64,000 nt of DNA from Leptodontidium sp. MPI-SDFR-AT-0119 (GCA_020726505.1 JAHLEZ010000002.1:2976001-3040000); one strand, 5' to 3'; positions 53,410 through 64,000 are shown, counted from the stretch's first letter. The notes: a model not told the origin generated them from the letters alone. Made by a program: numbers and translations.

Positions 53410-54199
53410 ACGTCCCACCCCACCCTTTCGACCACCCCTACCTTTCGACCACCCTTTTACACCAAAAACAGTGATTTTGAGGTATTGATATTTTTATAAC
53501 TAATTAATAAAAATTTGTAATTTTTTTATATTCGTACTTATTAGCTCTTCTTAACTGACTTTAGAAAGACGAATGTAATTTGGACTATAAATTATTACGT
53601 AATACTAGATTTAAGTTTTTACATATAAAAATCACTAAAAATCACTTACTAATAACTTTCTTAATAATTAATATAGTTTTATAAAACTTGAAATGTATAT
53701 AGATCGTATACAAATCTTGAAGTTTGAAGAATTTTAAAGTAATTGTATTAGTAGTTGTGTTTTAATTAAGTAATTAATTTCTCTCATACAAATTATTTGT
53801 ATGGTGCTTTATATTTTACTTAATTATAAAATTACTATTAATAGAAATAACTTGAAACTGAAGAGTCTTGAAATTTAATATAAAAAATACTTTAATTATA
53901 AGTTTCAAGTTTTTATATTAATAATTGTGAAAGTTATTAGAAAAATAAGAAAAATCATTTTTATACCAAATTTGTATGAGAGAAATTTCTTTGACTTTAA
54001 ATACTTAGTTTATAATATTACGTAATATGAAATAAGTATTACTAGAAATTATAAAAGATCTTATAAAAAATATTATAAACCTTTAGTTTCAGCTTATTCT
54101 ATTAACAAATAATAATAATATTAATACCTTAAAATCGCTTGTTTTGGTGTAAAAGGGTGGTCGAAAGGTAGGGGTGGTCGAAAGGGTGGGGTGGGACGT
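53410..54199. mobile_element. 790-bp AT-rich MITE-like element with long TIRs and TA target duplication
   Basis: Perfect terminal inverted repeats of about 57 bp start ACGTCCCACCCCACCCTTTC at each end and contain the subterminal motif CTTTCGACCACCC twice. TA flanks both ends (53408-53409 and 54200-54201). The interior is very AT-rich, has no coding frame, and contains a second, 19-bp perfect inverted repeat (53776-53794 and 53969-53987). The TA duplication fits a Tc1/mariner-type transposase acting in trans; long TIRs with repeated subterminal motifs are usual in such non-autonomous elements. The right end touches the 3' end of F-box-like gene C and supplies part of its stop codon. Confidence 0.85.
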
Positions 54200-55014
54200 T
54201 AGCATATCCTGATACCACAATTCCGTACCAGTTGACCCCAAGGATAAAAACAAGCGAGTAAGATCAATGGAAGGTCAACTAGCGTCCAATCCACCCTGAC
54301 ATTCCAAAGCCATTCGAAACGTTCCCTTTTGATTTTGGGCCACTCCAAATCTAGTAGCAATTCATCGAATACCAATTTCTTGTTCACGCTCGGTAAAACA
54401 GAACCTTCGCTCTCGACAGCTGATTTGAGTAGCGATTCCAGTTGAATGAATGGAGATCGAGAAACGTCCCAGAAATTAATGAAGCCGTCCAGATCGTCCC
54501 CTTTGACCCAAACGCAGCGTCTTTTGCGATGCTCAAACCCGTTTCTGAGAGTCAAGTTTTTCGACTTCTTGCATCTTTTCAGAAACGACAGCATCAATTT
54601 TAGCTGCACACGATAGATATACGTGTAATAAACATGGATGTGCACCGCATTCTCTATCCAGGTATGTTGCCAAAGCTGAACTTGTCCGACGTATCTCGCG
54701 GGATCGGGTGGAAATCTCCAAATCTCAAAAGTTCTGCACATGAATTTGATTTGGTTGTGTTCCCAGAACCATGATTTTGCTTCTTCGTAGAATTGTATGC
54801 ATGTTTCGAGGAGGCTGAGTGTGGTGTTTGGCCATGTCGATGTGTAGGGTACGGACATCGGAGGGCATGAAGGACGTACTACCAGACGGTGGTCTTCTCC
54901 TTTCCCGGAGTAGAATTCGATCCATCCAGTGGGAGCAAGAACAAAGGTATAAATTACGTCACGGAGCTCTCGGGGGAGAGTGAGCAGAGGCGGACGTTTT
55001 GTTCTAGCAGCCAT
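54199..55014 (-). CDS. F-box-like fungal protein, family member C, 3' end formed by a transposon
   Basis: 271 codons from ATG 55014 (MAARTKRPPLLTLPRELRDV). LPRELRDVIYTFVLAPTGWI matches member A (LPPELRDMIYIEMLAPTGYV) closely, and LLETCIQFYEEAKSWFWEHN and SKNLTLRNG follow the family order. The stop TAA is made from the TA target duplication (54201-54200) and the first base of the 790-bp element (54199). The family's C-terminal GELWVNG..WMKDG block is not present in this frame, and the last 45 residues look unrelated. The protein is therefore probably shortened; without the element the frame would run only 14 more codons, so an earlier frame change near the 3' end is also possible. May be a pseudogene. 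Confidence 0.6.
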   Translation of the reverse strand: MAARTKRPPLLTLPRELRDVIYTFVLAPTGWIEFYSGKGEDHRLVVRPSCPPMSVPYTSTWPNTTLSLLETCIQFYEEAKSWFWEHNQIKFMCRTFEIWRFPPDPARYVGQVQLWQHTWIENAVHIHVYYTYIYRVQLKLMLSFLKRCKKSKNLTLRNGFEHRKRRCVWVKGDDLDGFINFWDVSRSPFIQLESLLKSAVESEGSVLPSVNKKLVFDELLLDLEWPKIKRERFEWLWNVRVDWTLVDLPLILLACFYPWGQLVRNCGIRIC

Positions 55015-55334
55015 TATGGTAAAGTCGCAGATTAGACTCCAAGTCCGATGAGAATAATTTTTAGTTTAAAGGGGAAAGAAGTCAGATCCAGGATATACTT
55101 TCCTTGATATATTTGTCAAATAACGGTATGTTAGTTGTGACGTATTTGAACTAGTCCAAAAAACGGAGTGGCTCGATTTCAAATCGGCCAGGACTAGCTC
55201 GACCCGATGCCAACCACCCACACTGGCAGATATAAATTCTTGTTAATCTTTTGAACCTTGTTACATTTTCAAAGCTCAATCCTCTTTCACCAGTTTTAGC
55301 TGAATTCGTCATTAAGCCACCGTAAATCTACACA
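55015..55334. other. Shared upstream region of members C and D
   Basis: About 320 bp between the divergent starts at 55014 and 55335; no specific element assigned. Confidence 0.5.
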
Positions 55335-56302
55335 ATGCTACAACAACCATTCCTCAAACTTCCTCACGAAGTTCACGACATGATCTATATCAATGCACTG
55401 GTGCCAACAGGTCATATTGTACTCGTTTCCAATGGCTCTCTTACTGGTCCACAACGCTTGAATCTCCGTTTTTGCTCCAAGGAAGCTGACGAGCAAAGTT
55501 TCAGCAAGGAGCCACTCTGCTTGAACCTATCTCTAATATGTCGACAAGTACGTTCAGAAGCAGAAGAAATCTTCTGGAAGAACCGCCTCCACATCATTCT
55601 TGGAGTCGAAATCTGCTGGAGAGAACAAGTTCACGGCCTCGTATGAGTCGTATCATTCTGGTCTCTGATTCTGACGAGGAATCTAAAGCACGTACAATTG
55701 GATTATCGGTGCGACACAGCAGTAGAACAGATTTTAAGAGATACAGTGGATATAATGGCTTCCTGGGCTCAGCTGAAGAGCTTTTACTTCTCTTTCGACA
55801 TGAAAAAACGGCTCTATACCAGTTCGCCCGATGAGTTAGATGAGTGTTTCGACACCGATGGAGATCACCCTCCACCGCCCAGAGTGTTCCGTCGTATTCA
55901 TCCCAGCGTTGAGAGAAACTGCTCTTCAATGTCATACCCGTGTTTGTAGATAGCCGAACTCAGACGGTGGAATCAGACCTAGACTATCGATTAACTCGGG
56001 TTTTCAAGCTGTTTTCCAGAGTGCACGACCATTTTGGGGGGCTGGTTACGATAGGCACCGGCTCGATTAAAAGGACGTTGGAATTGAATGGGGAGAAGTG
56101 GACAGATGACACGATAAGAGAGAAGTGGCTGGAAGTGACGTCCAAAAGTCTTGAGACGATCGATAATTCGAGGTCCGAAGACTCTCACACAAAGGTATAC
56201 TTTGACCGGATTGCCTCCTTGGACTACTTATTGCCATACCTGCATGGAACAAGACTTTTAACAGTGGAATATTCCAACAATGAGTACAAGTTCTGGGAAT
56301 GA
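55335..56302 (+). pseudogene. F-box-like fungal protein, family member D, decayed
   Basis: It starts with ATG 55335 and LKLPHEVHDMIYINALVPTG, the family F-box-like motif, then ICRQVRSEAEEIFWKNRLHI. An in-frame TGA near 55647 interrupts after HGLV, but the same frame continues with protein-like sequence (VQLDYRCDTAVEQILRDTVD, AQLKSFYFSFDMKKRLY) to about 55950, where a second frame change leads into VFVDSRTQTVESDLDYRLTR and LTLELNGEKW-like sequence ending at 56302. The TGA could come from a CGA arginine codon by one C-to-T change. Two breaks make it a likely pseudogene, although everything else is well preserved, so the loss seems recent. Confidence 0.7.
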
Positions 56303-56762
56303 GAAAGACACCGGTAAAGAGCGTATCGTTGCCAACGAAAAGAGAGAAGATAAGGAACAAGAGATACCTATGGGCCATGAAGGGTCGAAGATTGTGACGA
56401 CGAATGCTGGCAATGGATTGGAAAGTCGCCTTTTCCTGATTTGGACTTTGTATTGTAATAAACATGGTACTCGACAATTAATTGAAATCTTTTCAAAGAT
56501 TCCTCCTCAGATTCTTGTTACATCATGTTTCACGCACTAGTACTCACGTCTAGTGTCCTAACAGAAAATTATTGACAGAGATCGCAGCCCCCTTTGCAAG
56601 ATTTCATCTAAATATATCAACAAGCTTGCGACAGTGTAATCGTATTCAAACACGTAATTATCTTTAGAAGATACCTTGTGTAAGGTGCCATCGACTAGAG
56701 CACTCCCAACTGCTCCTGCCTATCTAAACTTCCAATGTTCAAGCCAGATTCAATACATACCC
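56303..56762. other. Intergenic, nothing recognised
   Basis: About 460 bp between converging units; no coding frame or repeat of note. Confidence 0.5.
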
Positions 56763-58870
56763 CTAAATCCCCCTAAATCTCTCCCCACCCCTCCTCAAAA
56801 ACCTAACACCCACACTCCCCCTCATCTTCAGAAAAATCTCCGATCGGCTCCCAAATATCATCTTCCTAGCTCTCTCCCTCGCTCTCTCGTACACCATCTC
56901 CCTCTCTTCCTCATCCATCTCCGCGATCTGCACATCGCTGGCCCAATCCCGCACGTCAAGTTCTAGTGTGTAAGTCTGGAAGATGGCTGCTAGAGTGGCT
57001 GTGATTTCGATTTCTGCGAAACGTTTTCCAGGGCAGGAGCGTGAGGAGAGGGAGAAGGGCATGTATGCTCCTTTGGGGGGCGTGAAAAGAGGCGAACAGT
57101 GGTTTGTATTCATTCTAGTTGTTTTGGGGTCAGATGCCTTGGATATCAGCGGAGAAGGTGAGGGTTTTGGATCTGTTGAAACGCGTGAGGCGAGCCATCT
57201 CCCCGGCACGAAATCATCGAGATCGTGAGCCTTGCTGGTAAGTTTACTAGGGGCATGAGGCCAATATCTCGGATTGCGATGGACGCCTACAGCGCTGAGA
57301 TGGATGATAGTCCCAGCTGGAACTGTGGCCTGCTTCTCATCATATGTGAGATCTTGAGGAATTTCTCGCACGATTTTTGGGATGTCGATGACGGGTGGCA
57401 TGAGACGGAGGGTCTCGTTGATGGTTGCTCCAATCATGCTATTCCAGAGACGAGGGAAATCAGTTTCGTATGTCCATTCTGGCGAAGGTCGGGAGCCGAC
57501 TATACGGTCAATATCCTGCTGGAGATCGGCTTGTTGGTCTTGCTCGATGGCAAGGAAGAGGAGGCAGTAGTGTGTTATGTTGGCTGAGGTTTCGTGGCCG
57601 GCGAAGAGGGTTATCCAGGAGTTTGAGATAACTTCCTGCTTGGTTAGGTAACAATCTTTGGATTCCTCGGGGCTGTTCGCGGATGCTTTAACTAGTGGAC
57701 CTGTGTAGGGTCATTCAGCGGAGTAGTAGGAATGAAGAAGTTGATATTCCTCACCCATGACATCCATCACGCCTGCCTCAGGGTCTTCACCAAGTTCTAT
57801 CTTCTGCGATTTGTCTTCGGCTAACTCTCCAAAGTAGTCTCCACATTCGAAGTACGCCCGTAGCACCCTTTTGTGGACTTTGAAAGGGGATTTCTCTGTT
57901 TGGTGTCAGCGTCTGCTCGCCAGACAGTACAGTCTCAACTGACTTAACAATCCAACAGGGAATATAGCGAGCCACATGATACCTCCAAGCAGCGTGTTCA
58001 ACGCATGTTTGAAAGTCAACTGATGACTTCCATTGAGCTTCGTTGTATTAAAACCCGGAACGACATTCTTCCCCAACTTAACTTCATCTTCTCCATCCCA
58101 AAGTTGCGGGACCCCGAATCCAGCTGCGCAAATCACATGCAGAGTCATCATAGCCGTTGAGGGAGCCGTATCCTCGACTTTCATATCATCAGAGCAATTG
58201 TTTTCCAGTTTTGACCAAGATTTCAACATCCCAAGAGTTTGACGGAGGCTTTCTTTCCACACCAACGCATTGCTCTTCTCCGAGAACGCAGGTGCTACGA
58301 TTTTGCGATGCCGTTTCCACTCTATACCTTCTGTAGTTAGGATACTTGGACCGAAGATATCGACTATGGCGTAGATCTCAACGGGTTTTACGAAATCGTG
58401 ACGGCGACTTGTGATTTGTGATGTTGCTTCTGCACTGCTGCTGCTCAGGAATATTTGGTTCGGGCTGACTATTAGGTAGACTTCTCCGAGTGATTCTCGT
58501 AGTTCTTGGGCATAGAACCAGCCTCGATGGGGATGGAGAAGTCTGGTTTTGTGTTAGTCGAAAGTGCCAGCTCATGAGTGTGGACACTGACTTTGGCCAG
58601 AGCCAGTTTTGAGACGGGGTGAATGAGTTCAGAGGGCCCAGGAAAACATCATGAGCTGCGATCCAAAGGTAGCCAGGGATACCGTCAATCACTATCCAAC
58701 CCAGTTTTAGAATTTGATTGATTCTGATAGAAGGAGGGGTCCTTACAGGATACACGATATGGTATTCCAGCCGCCTTTGCAATAGCAATGTTACGATTCA
58801 GAGACAGGGCTTTCTTGCAGAACCAGTACAGAAACAAGCTGCCTAGCCCAATTATGAGATAACTGACCAT
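56763..58870 (-). CDS. Cytochrome P450 monooxygenase
   Basis: Five exons: 58870-58747, 58691-58592, 58542-57944, 57895-57755 and 57700-56763; introns of 48-55 bp; 633 residues, slightly long for a P450. The N-terminal hydrophobic helix (MVSYLIIGLGSLFLYWFCKK) anchors it in the ER. Motifs: KLLHPHRGWFYAQEL and IEWKRHRKIVAPAFSEKSN (helix C, haem propionate contact); I-helix AGHETS (355-360); ExxR as Glu417-Thr-Leu-Arg420 (NETLRLMPP); FVPGRW; and the haem loop FSLSSRSCPGKRFAE with Cys544 as ligand. The usual Gly of FxxGxRxC is Ser here. An insertion of about 35 residues (STDPKPSPSPL and following) before the haem loop explains the extra length. It needs an NADPH-P450 reductase encoded elsewhere. 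No synthase or other tailoring enzyme is adjacent, so the substrate cannot be inferred. Confidence 0.9.
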
Positions 58871-60118
58871 AATTATATGTGCGAGAATTCTTTCAAGTGA
58901 ATATGGAAGGCAACGAGCCTGTTGGGGGGAAACGAAGAAAGGGGGTGCTAGGTTTATACACAAAACATAACAACCGATTCCAGTTCCACTGACAAAAAGC
59001 CTGCGGCGAGACAATCGGTCAGTTTCCGATCATCAGCCCTTGGGATTTTCTTGAGGCGTAAATGATGGGTGTCGCGACCCCTGTAACGGCAAACCCGACT
59101 AAAGCCCTCCTCGACCAAGCCAATGCCTCCACCGCAGTGACAGATCGTGAAGAAAGCTTGAATTCTTGGCGCAGCTGAATGTCAGCCACTTGAATGATTG
59201 CTGTCTCTTTTATCACATGTTCCTTGTGGATTTTGAGATTTGGGTAGTGGATAACTCAGTCTAGGCGCTAAGGAACGAGAGTTCGGATGAGTATGATTGG
59301 CACCCAACAGCATCATACCCAGCAGGTACTGTAGGTACAGAAGGCAATGCCAACTGTATAGTAGTATGATTAGGAGCTCTGGGTGGAAGGGAAACACTTG
59401 ATCTTTGACTAAACAACAGCTAGAGGCACGGGGAGGAAAAAAGAACAAACGACTGAAGAAGGTCTACTCAATCTAGCGCCATCTCCTCCTTTTCCAAGAG
59501 ATAAGATAACAATCCTTGGTGTTTTGAAGGTACTTGGCATCTGAAAATATCTTTCTCGCTTTGACTTCCTCTCCACCCAACTCGGCCCAGCCCTACCACG
59601 GTGACGTTCCCCCAGGTTTTCCCTTCCAGAATAAGATCATCCGAATGAATTGAAACATCACAACCTTGTAAAACGAGTTTTCCTGCTTTATCTCGGCAAT
59701 CGGAATTTCGGCGATGCGTGGGTGATTGGTATTGTCATGCATATTTTAGAGCTGCGCTGGAGATGGTCGATGACATGTGCAACTTTATGACATGGAAAAA
59801 AAAACACATCAATTGCTCAACGATGATACAGAAGAGTCTCATTCTCATGGCAGAAAATAGATAAAAGCAAACAAACAAAGGAGAGACGCGGTCGGCGCGC
59901 TGACGAGAAAACTCCGAGGCATCCCCAGACGCTAAAATAGGCACTAAAAATTTCCCCATAGTTCTGGTTCGACGCCGAAAAAGTGACGGAGCAAAACAGC
60001 TCACTTCACTTTGCGAGTACCTCCCTTCTCGGCCTGACTCATTTCTCTCCTCTACCCTCTCCTCCCACCTACATAAGACTTCAATTGTCTCTTAATACTT
60101 CCTCACACATCTATCATC
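58871..60118. other. Divergent promoter region of the P450 and aspartate aminotransferase genes
   Basis: About 1.25 kb. Open frames are short and without domain. A CT-rich leader (CTCTCCTCTACCCTCTCCTCCC near 60046-60067) lies just upstream of the aminotransferase ATG. Confidence 0.5.
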
Positions 60119-61769
60119 ATGTTGTCTTCCGTCAGAGTAGCAAGCCGACAGGCTATCTCCCGTGGCCTTGCTGCCAGAAGCTCTGGAGCTGTCGCATCCC
60201 GCCAAGCGTCAACATGGGCTAATGTACCTCAAGGACCTCCTGTAAGTCATTCCCGTCTGCGAACTGACCTGCAAACGCTTGACTAACGATGCAATAGGAT
60301 GTAAGTGTCTGACTCGACGTCCAGCTGCGCAGAAAACTAATCAAATGCTCGTGTGAAGGCTATATTGGGTACGTCGAAAGTGGAGGGAGACGCGGATGAG
60401 AATTGCTTTTTACTGACAGCAACACAGGTATCACCGAAGCCTTCAAGGCCGATAGCTTCAAGGAGAAGATCAATCTAGGTATGCCCGCCCCTTCCGATCC
60501 GAATTGGCGGTGCTGATGGTGGTTCGCAGGTGTTGGCGCATACCGTGACGACCAAGGAAAGCCATATGTCCTCCCCTCCGTACGAACCGCCGAAGATAAG
60601 GTCGTGTCCGCACAACTGAACAAGGAGTACGCTGGTATCACTGGTGTCCCTGAGTTCACCAAAGCCGCTGCCATCCTCGCATACGGTCCCGGCTCAAGCG
60701 CTCTCGACCGTCTCGTCATTACACAATCCATATCCGGAACAGGCGCTTTGAGAATCGGAGGAGCTTTCCTCGAACGCCATTACCCAGGCGCAAAGAAGGT
60801 CTACATCCCCAACCCATCATGGGCAAACCACGGCGCGGTCTTCAAGGACTCAGGATTGGAGGTTGAGAAGTATAGATACTATAATAAAGATACTATTGGT
60901 CTTGATTTCGAGGGCATGGTGGCAGATATCAAAGGCGCTCCAGAAGGCAGCATCTTCCTGCTCCACGCATGCGCACACAACCCAACTGGTGTCGACCCTA
61001 CACCCGAGCAATGGAAGGAGATCAGCCAGGCCGTTAAGGCTGGTAATCATTATGCGTTCTTCGATATGGCGTACCAGGGCTTTGCTTCAGGAGATACCGA
61101 TAAAGATGCTTTCCCAATCCGACACTTTGTTGCTGACGGCCACAACATCTGCCTTGCTCAATCGTTCGCTAAGAACATGGTACGGGCAATTTCCCCAGGA
61201 AAATAAAAGTCCATCTTTACTAATAACAAATCAGGGTCTCTACGGAGAGCGTGTAGGTGCTTTCTCAATCGTCTGTGCCGACGCCGCAGAAGCCAAGCGC
61301 GTCGACTCGCAAGTCAAGATCCTCGTCCGCCCTCTCTACTCCAACCCTCCTGTCCACGGCGCCCGTATCGCCTCAGAGATCCTCAACGATAAGGCCCTGA
61401 ACAAGCAATGGCTGGGCGAAGTTAAGGGTATGGCCGATCGTATCATCACCATGCGCGCACTGTTGAAAAAGGAGCTTGAGGCTCTGGGATCAAAGCATGA
61501 TTGGAGCCACATCACGAGCCAGATTGGCATGTTTGCTTATACTGGACTTACCCCTGAGCAGATGGATAAGTTGGCTAAGGAGGTAAGCTCCCCTGTCACT
61601 CCTTTTTCTCTGTTTGAAACAAGTCGATTATACCTGGGGTTTTTATACTGATTTTTGGATCTTATAGCACTCCGTTTACGCTACCAAGGATGGCAGAATA
61701 TCGGTCGCTGGTATTACATCTGCCAACGTCAAGAGACTTGCTGCTGCTATTCATGCCGTTAAGCCTTAG
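60119..61769 (+). CDS. aat1: Aspartate aminotransferase, mitochondrial
   Basis: Seven exons: 60119-60241, 60298-60300, 60359-60368, 60428-60478, 60530-61179, 61235-61582 and 61668-61769; 428 residues. The second exon is only 3 nt (GAT) and the third 10 nt; both are needed to read [16 protein letters not shown]. The N-terminal 30 residues ([20 protein letters not shown]) form a mitochondrial presequence. Class I aminotransferase motifs: [76 protein letters not shown], and Lys277 in SFAKNMGLYGER, which binds pyridoxal phosphate. The enzyme interconverts aspartate and 2-oxoglutarate with oxaloacetate and glutamate and takes part in the malate-aspartate shuttle. It is complete and well conserved, so the micro-exons are not a sign of decay. 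Confidence 0.95.
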
Positions 61770-62046
61770 ATGTGGAGTGGAGGTATCTGAACTTGACCTG
61801 ACTTGACTTTGACTAGATGGTTGGCTATACCTATAGAAAGTCTTCCAATGTATAAACAATGTCGCCTAATGAAATGAATCACTTCTCTTCTTGCGACTCT
61901 TGTCCTCGTAAACGCTGAGCTTGAAACGCATCCTTGTTTAACAAGTTGTCGGTCAAGTAGTCGATCCGACTATACTCTCCCTCTCCGAGCTTTATTGTTC
62001 TAAACGCACGTTTCGTTCAGTGATATAATAGATATCCCATCCCATA

Positions 62047-63218
62047 TCACCTCCCCCTCAACTTCTTAACATCCCTCCCAACTTCCTCCACCTCCCTCAC
62101 TAACTCCCCATAAACCCTCGCCACCTCCCTCAATACCTTCTCCTTCTCCTCTCCACCCTCCCCCTCCCGTCTTCCAACACCATACCCCCAAAGAACCCTC
62201 TCGGCCTCCCTCTTCCTCTCCCTCCCCCTCTCCCTCCCACTCCTCAACTCCCTCACATAATTCTCCAACGCGCCCTGAACCTCATCCGTATAAACCACCT
62301 TCTCCCCCTTCTCCCTCTTACTCTTCGCCTCGTACAGAACCTGAGCTGCTTTCAACGCCAGATACTCGGACCGGGCTTTCAAGTGTCGCGATAACGAGCC
62401 ATGGGTCGTTTGCTCGAGGGTGCGGATCGTGAGGTTCGCGGCTAGGTGATGCAATGTCAATAGTGTCGTTGTGTTACTGACTAACCTGACTCGACGCTCG
62501 GCGAGACTTGTACGTTTTTGCTGGATCGAGAGCTGAAGGGAGGTTGTTGAGGGGACCAGTTTGGGGATTTGTCGGTGTAGGAAGGAGGGGTTGGTGGTGG
62601 GGGTTTGGATTCGACAGAGGGAGAGCGTTTGGGTTTGGAGGTGGGTTGATAGTAAGGAGGCGATTTTGGAGAGGTGGGAAGGGAGAGTGCTCCATGTTGT
62701 TGTGCTTTGTAGAAGCTTGGTTTGGTGGGGTGATAGGGCGGGGGAGGAGAGGTGGGAGGAGAGTATGAGGATTAATTCGAGGAGGTCGGGTGGGAGGGTT
62801 GCTTGTGTTTGTGGTTTGGGCGGAGGTTGTTGGGTGTGAGATTGGCTTTGCCTGCTGGGTTTTGAGGCTGTGGCTGTAATTGTTGTGCTAGAAGAGGATG
62901 TAGATGAGAGGTCGAGATTCCTGAGAGCGGATTTGAGTAGTTGGGCTTTGGCGCTGCGGAGACGGGAGGCTTTCAATGCCTATTAAATTCTCATGTACAT
63001 TAGCGATTCATTCATACTTAGCTAAGTATACCCTGAGAATACAGGAGGGACAAGCAAGAGAGGGAAAGGCAGACCTCAGACACGGCATCCCGCTCTTTTT
63101 GCGCGGGGTGCAATTTCGTCGAGCCATTGGGGTTGAGGATTTGTTTCGCGAGGGTGCTGTGTAAAGCTGCAAATCGGGGATTGCTCTGTAGGATTGTATC
63201 GTCTATTGGTGGGAGCAT
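62047..63218 (-). CDS. Fungal hypothetical protein, helical and charged
   Basis: Two exons: 63218-63075 and 62979-62047, with a 95-bp intron; 358 residues. ATG 63218 opens MLPPIDDTILQSNPRFAALH; the splice joins RDAVSE to ALKASRLRSAKAQ and keeps a continuous amphipathic helix. Then comes a Ser/Thr/Gln/Pro-rich stretch (about 70-110), a helical middle (LPPDLLELILILSSHLSSPA, SLSRHLKARSEYLALKAAQV) and a C-terminal Arg/Glu-rich coiled coil (EVARVYGELVREVEEVGRDV). No catalytic motif, signal peptide or membrane segment. I do not recognise the family. The long helices and low-complexity linker suggest a subunit of a structural complex, which is inference only. Confidence 0.75.
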
Positions 63219-64000
63219 GACTGTGTGGGTGGTGGTGTGTTGCTGTCGGGTATGGTTGTTGCTGTGCTTTGGGGACGAGGCTGAAGTACTCTCGAGCTGT
63301 TGTTTACAAAATTGTGGGGACGTGGGTGAGGCGCGCGCGCCAGGGAACTTTATTTTGTCTGTGTTGTTTTTGGACCCAAATCCTTTTCCAGACACATTCG
63401 GTTAATATATTTCGTCTGCTCATTTTCGTCGAATTCACTGAGCCGGGCACTTCACTTGTACATGCAGACTAACTCGAATTTTCTACAAATCGCATTGAGA
63501 ATAGAATAAGGTTATTCCCGCTCCAGAATTCATCAGAGCCATATCAATTCTCATTAGTACGAGAACGTGTGGCCGAGATGAGCAATTACTTTCGAGGTTT
63601 CGAAAGGACCCGGATGAAGCTGATGCCAGTGGTGCTGTTGCTTTTGGCTCTTCTCATTTTCCCATGACGAGTCCGCTTTATTTTGCTCTGTTTTCTTTGC
63701 TTCCCGTCTATCAGGAAGCATCACCACCCTGCAATCATACAAGCTGACTGATTAGATTTAATATCTCCTTCCTAGGTTTCCATCGACGGATGTTGATGTA
63801 TTTACCCCTGTAACGTCGATTTGCGCCCACCTCCATTGCCTCCACGATATCTTTCCAACCGAGTTAAAATCCACATCAACCAAAATCTCAGATGCAGTGT
63901 TTTAAAGAATGAATTTCTTTAGGCCCATGAGTATTGACCTGAAACAACTTGGGTATATCTTAGGCGTCTGCTTGGCATGAAGTGCCAAGACGAGCGTACT
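63219..64000. other. Right-end intergenic stretch
   Basis: About 780 bp to the window edge. A minus-strand frame at 63554-63742 has no domain and a composition unlike a protein. Nothing else recognised. Confidence 0.5.

Noticed and set aside
56763..61769. Secondary-metabolite gene cluster around the P450
   Set aside because: No polyketide synthase, NRPS, terpene synthase, transporter or dedicated regulator adjacent; the neighbour is a housekeeping aminotransferase.

Overview
The window is nuclear DNA of a filamentous ascomycete. Short phase-variable introns with GT...AG ends and CTAAC/CTGAC-like branch sites, fungal-only protein families (HET, fungal NACHT/STAND proteins, DUF6604-type proteins, Zn2Cys6 regulators, GH15 glucoamylase) and the absence of operons all point to Pezizomycotina. 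A helotialean (Leotiomycetes) host is my guess from the gene content, not something the sequence proves. No CRISPR, rRNA or convincing complete tRNA gene was seen.

Layout. 1-10.7 kb: decayed ankyrin-repeat gene, GT61 glycosyltransferase, SMP-30/gluconolactonase protein, six-exon aldo-keto reductase, and a NACHT (NLR-like) gene disabled by six nonsense changes and a frameshift. 10.7-23 kb: secreted aspartic protease, two decayed DUF6604-type genes (one split by a 233-bp TIR element), a GT8 GNT1-like glycosyltransferase and a full-length HET-domain protein. 23-32 kb: mostly non-coding, with the tri-snRNP protein SART1/Snu66 and a GH15-CBM20 glucoamylase. 33-40 kb: two paralogous proteins with a fungal N-terminal domain (one with a C-terminal ubiquitin-like domain) flanking a four-cysteine small secreted protein. 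40-47 kb: TPR-SET protein, SprT-like protein with a lost HExxH, decayed HET gene, mitochondrial ribosomal protein bL28m. 47-56.5 kb: cluster of F-box-like paralogs (two intact, one ending on a 790-bp MITE-like element, one decayed) with a canonical F-box protein and a Zn2Cys6 transcription factor. 56.7-64 kb: cytochrome P450, mitochondrial aspartate aminotransferase with a 3-nt micro-exon, and an unrecognised fungal protein.

Housekeeping genes (Snu66, bL28m, aspartate aminotransferase) are interspersed with fast-evolving genes. At least six recognition- or repeat-type genes (ankyrin, NACHT, two DUF6604, HET, F-box-like) are pseudogenes, so this is a gene-turnover region. Secreted enzymes (aspartic protease, glucoamylase) fit a saprotrophic or plant-associated life. 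There is no polyketide synthase, NRPS or terpene synthase, so the P450 is not evidence of a secondary-metabolite cluster.

Exon structures were joined by eye. Each intact multi-exon model keeps one open frame and a total length divisible by three, but none has been checked against transcripts.
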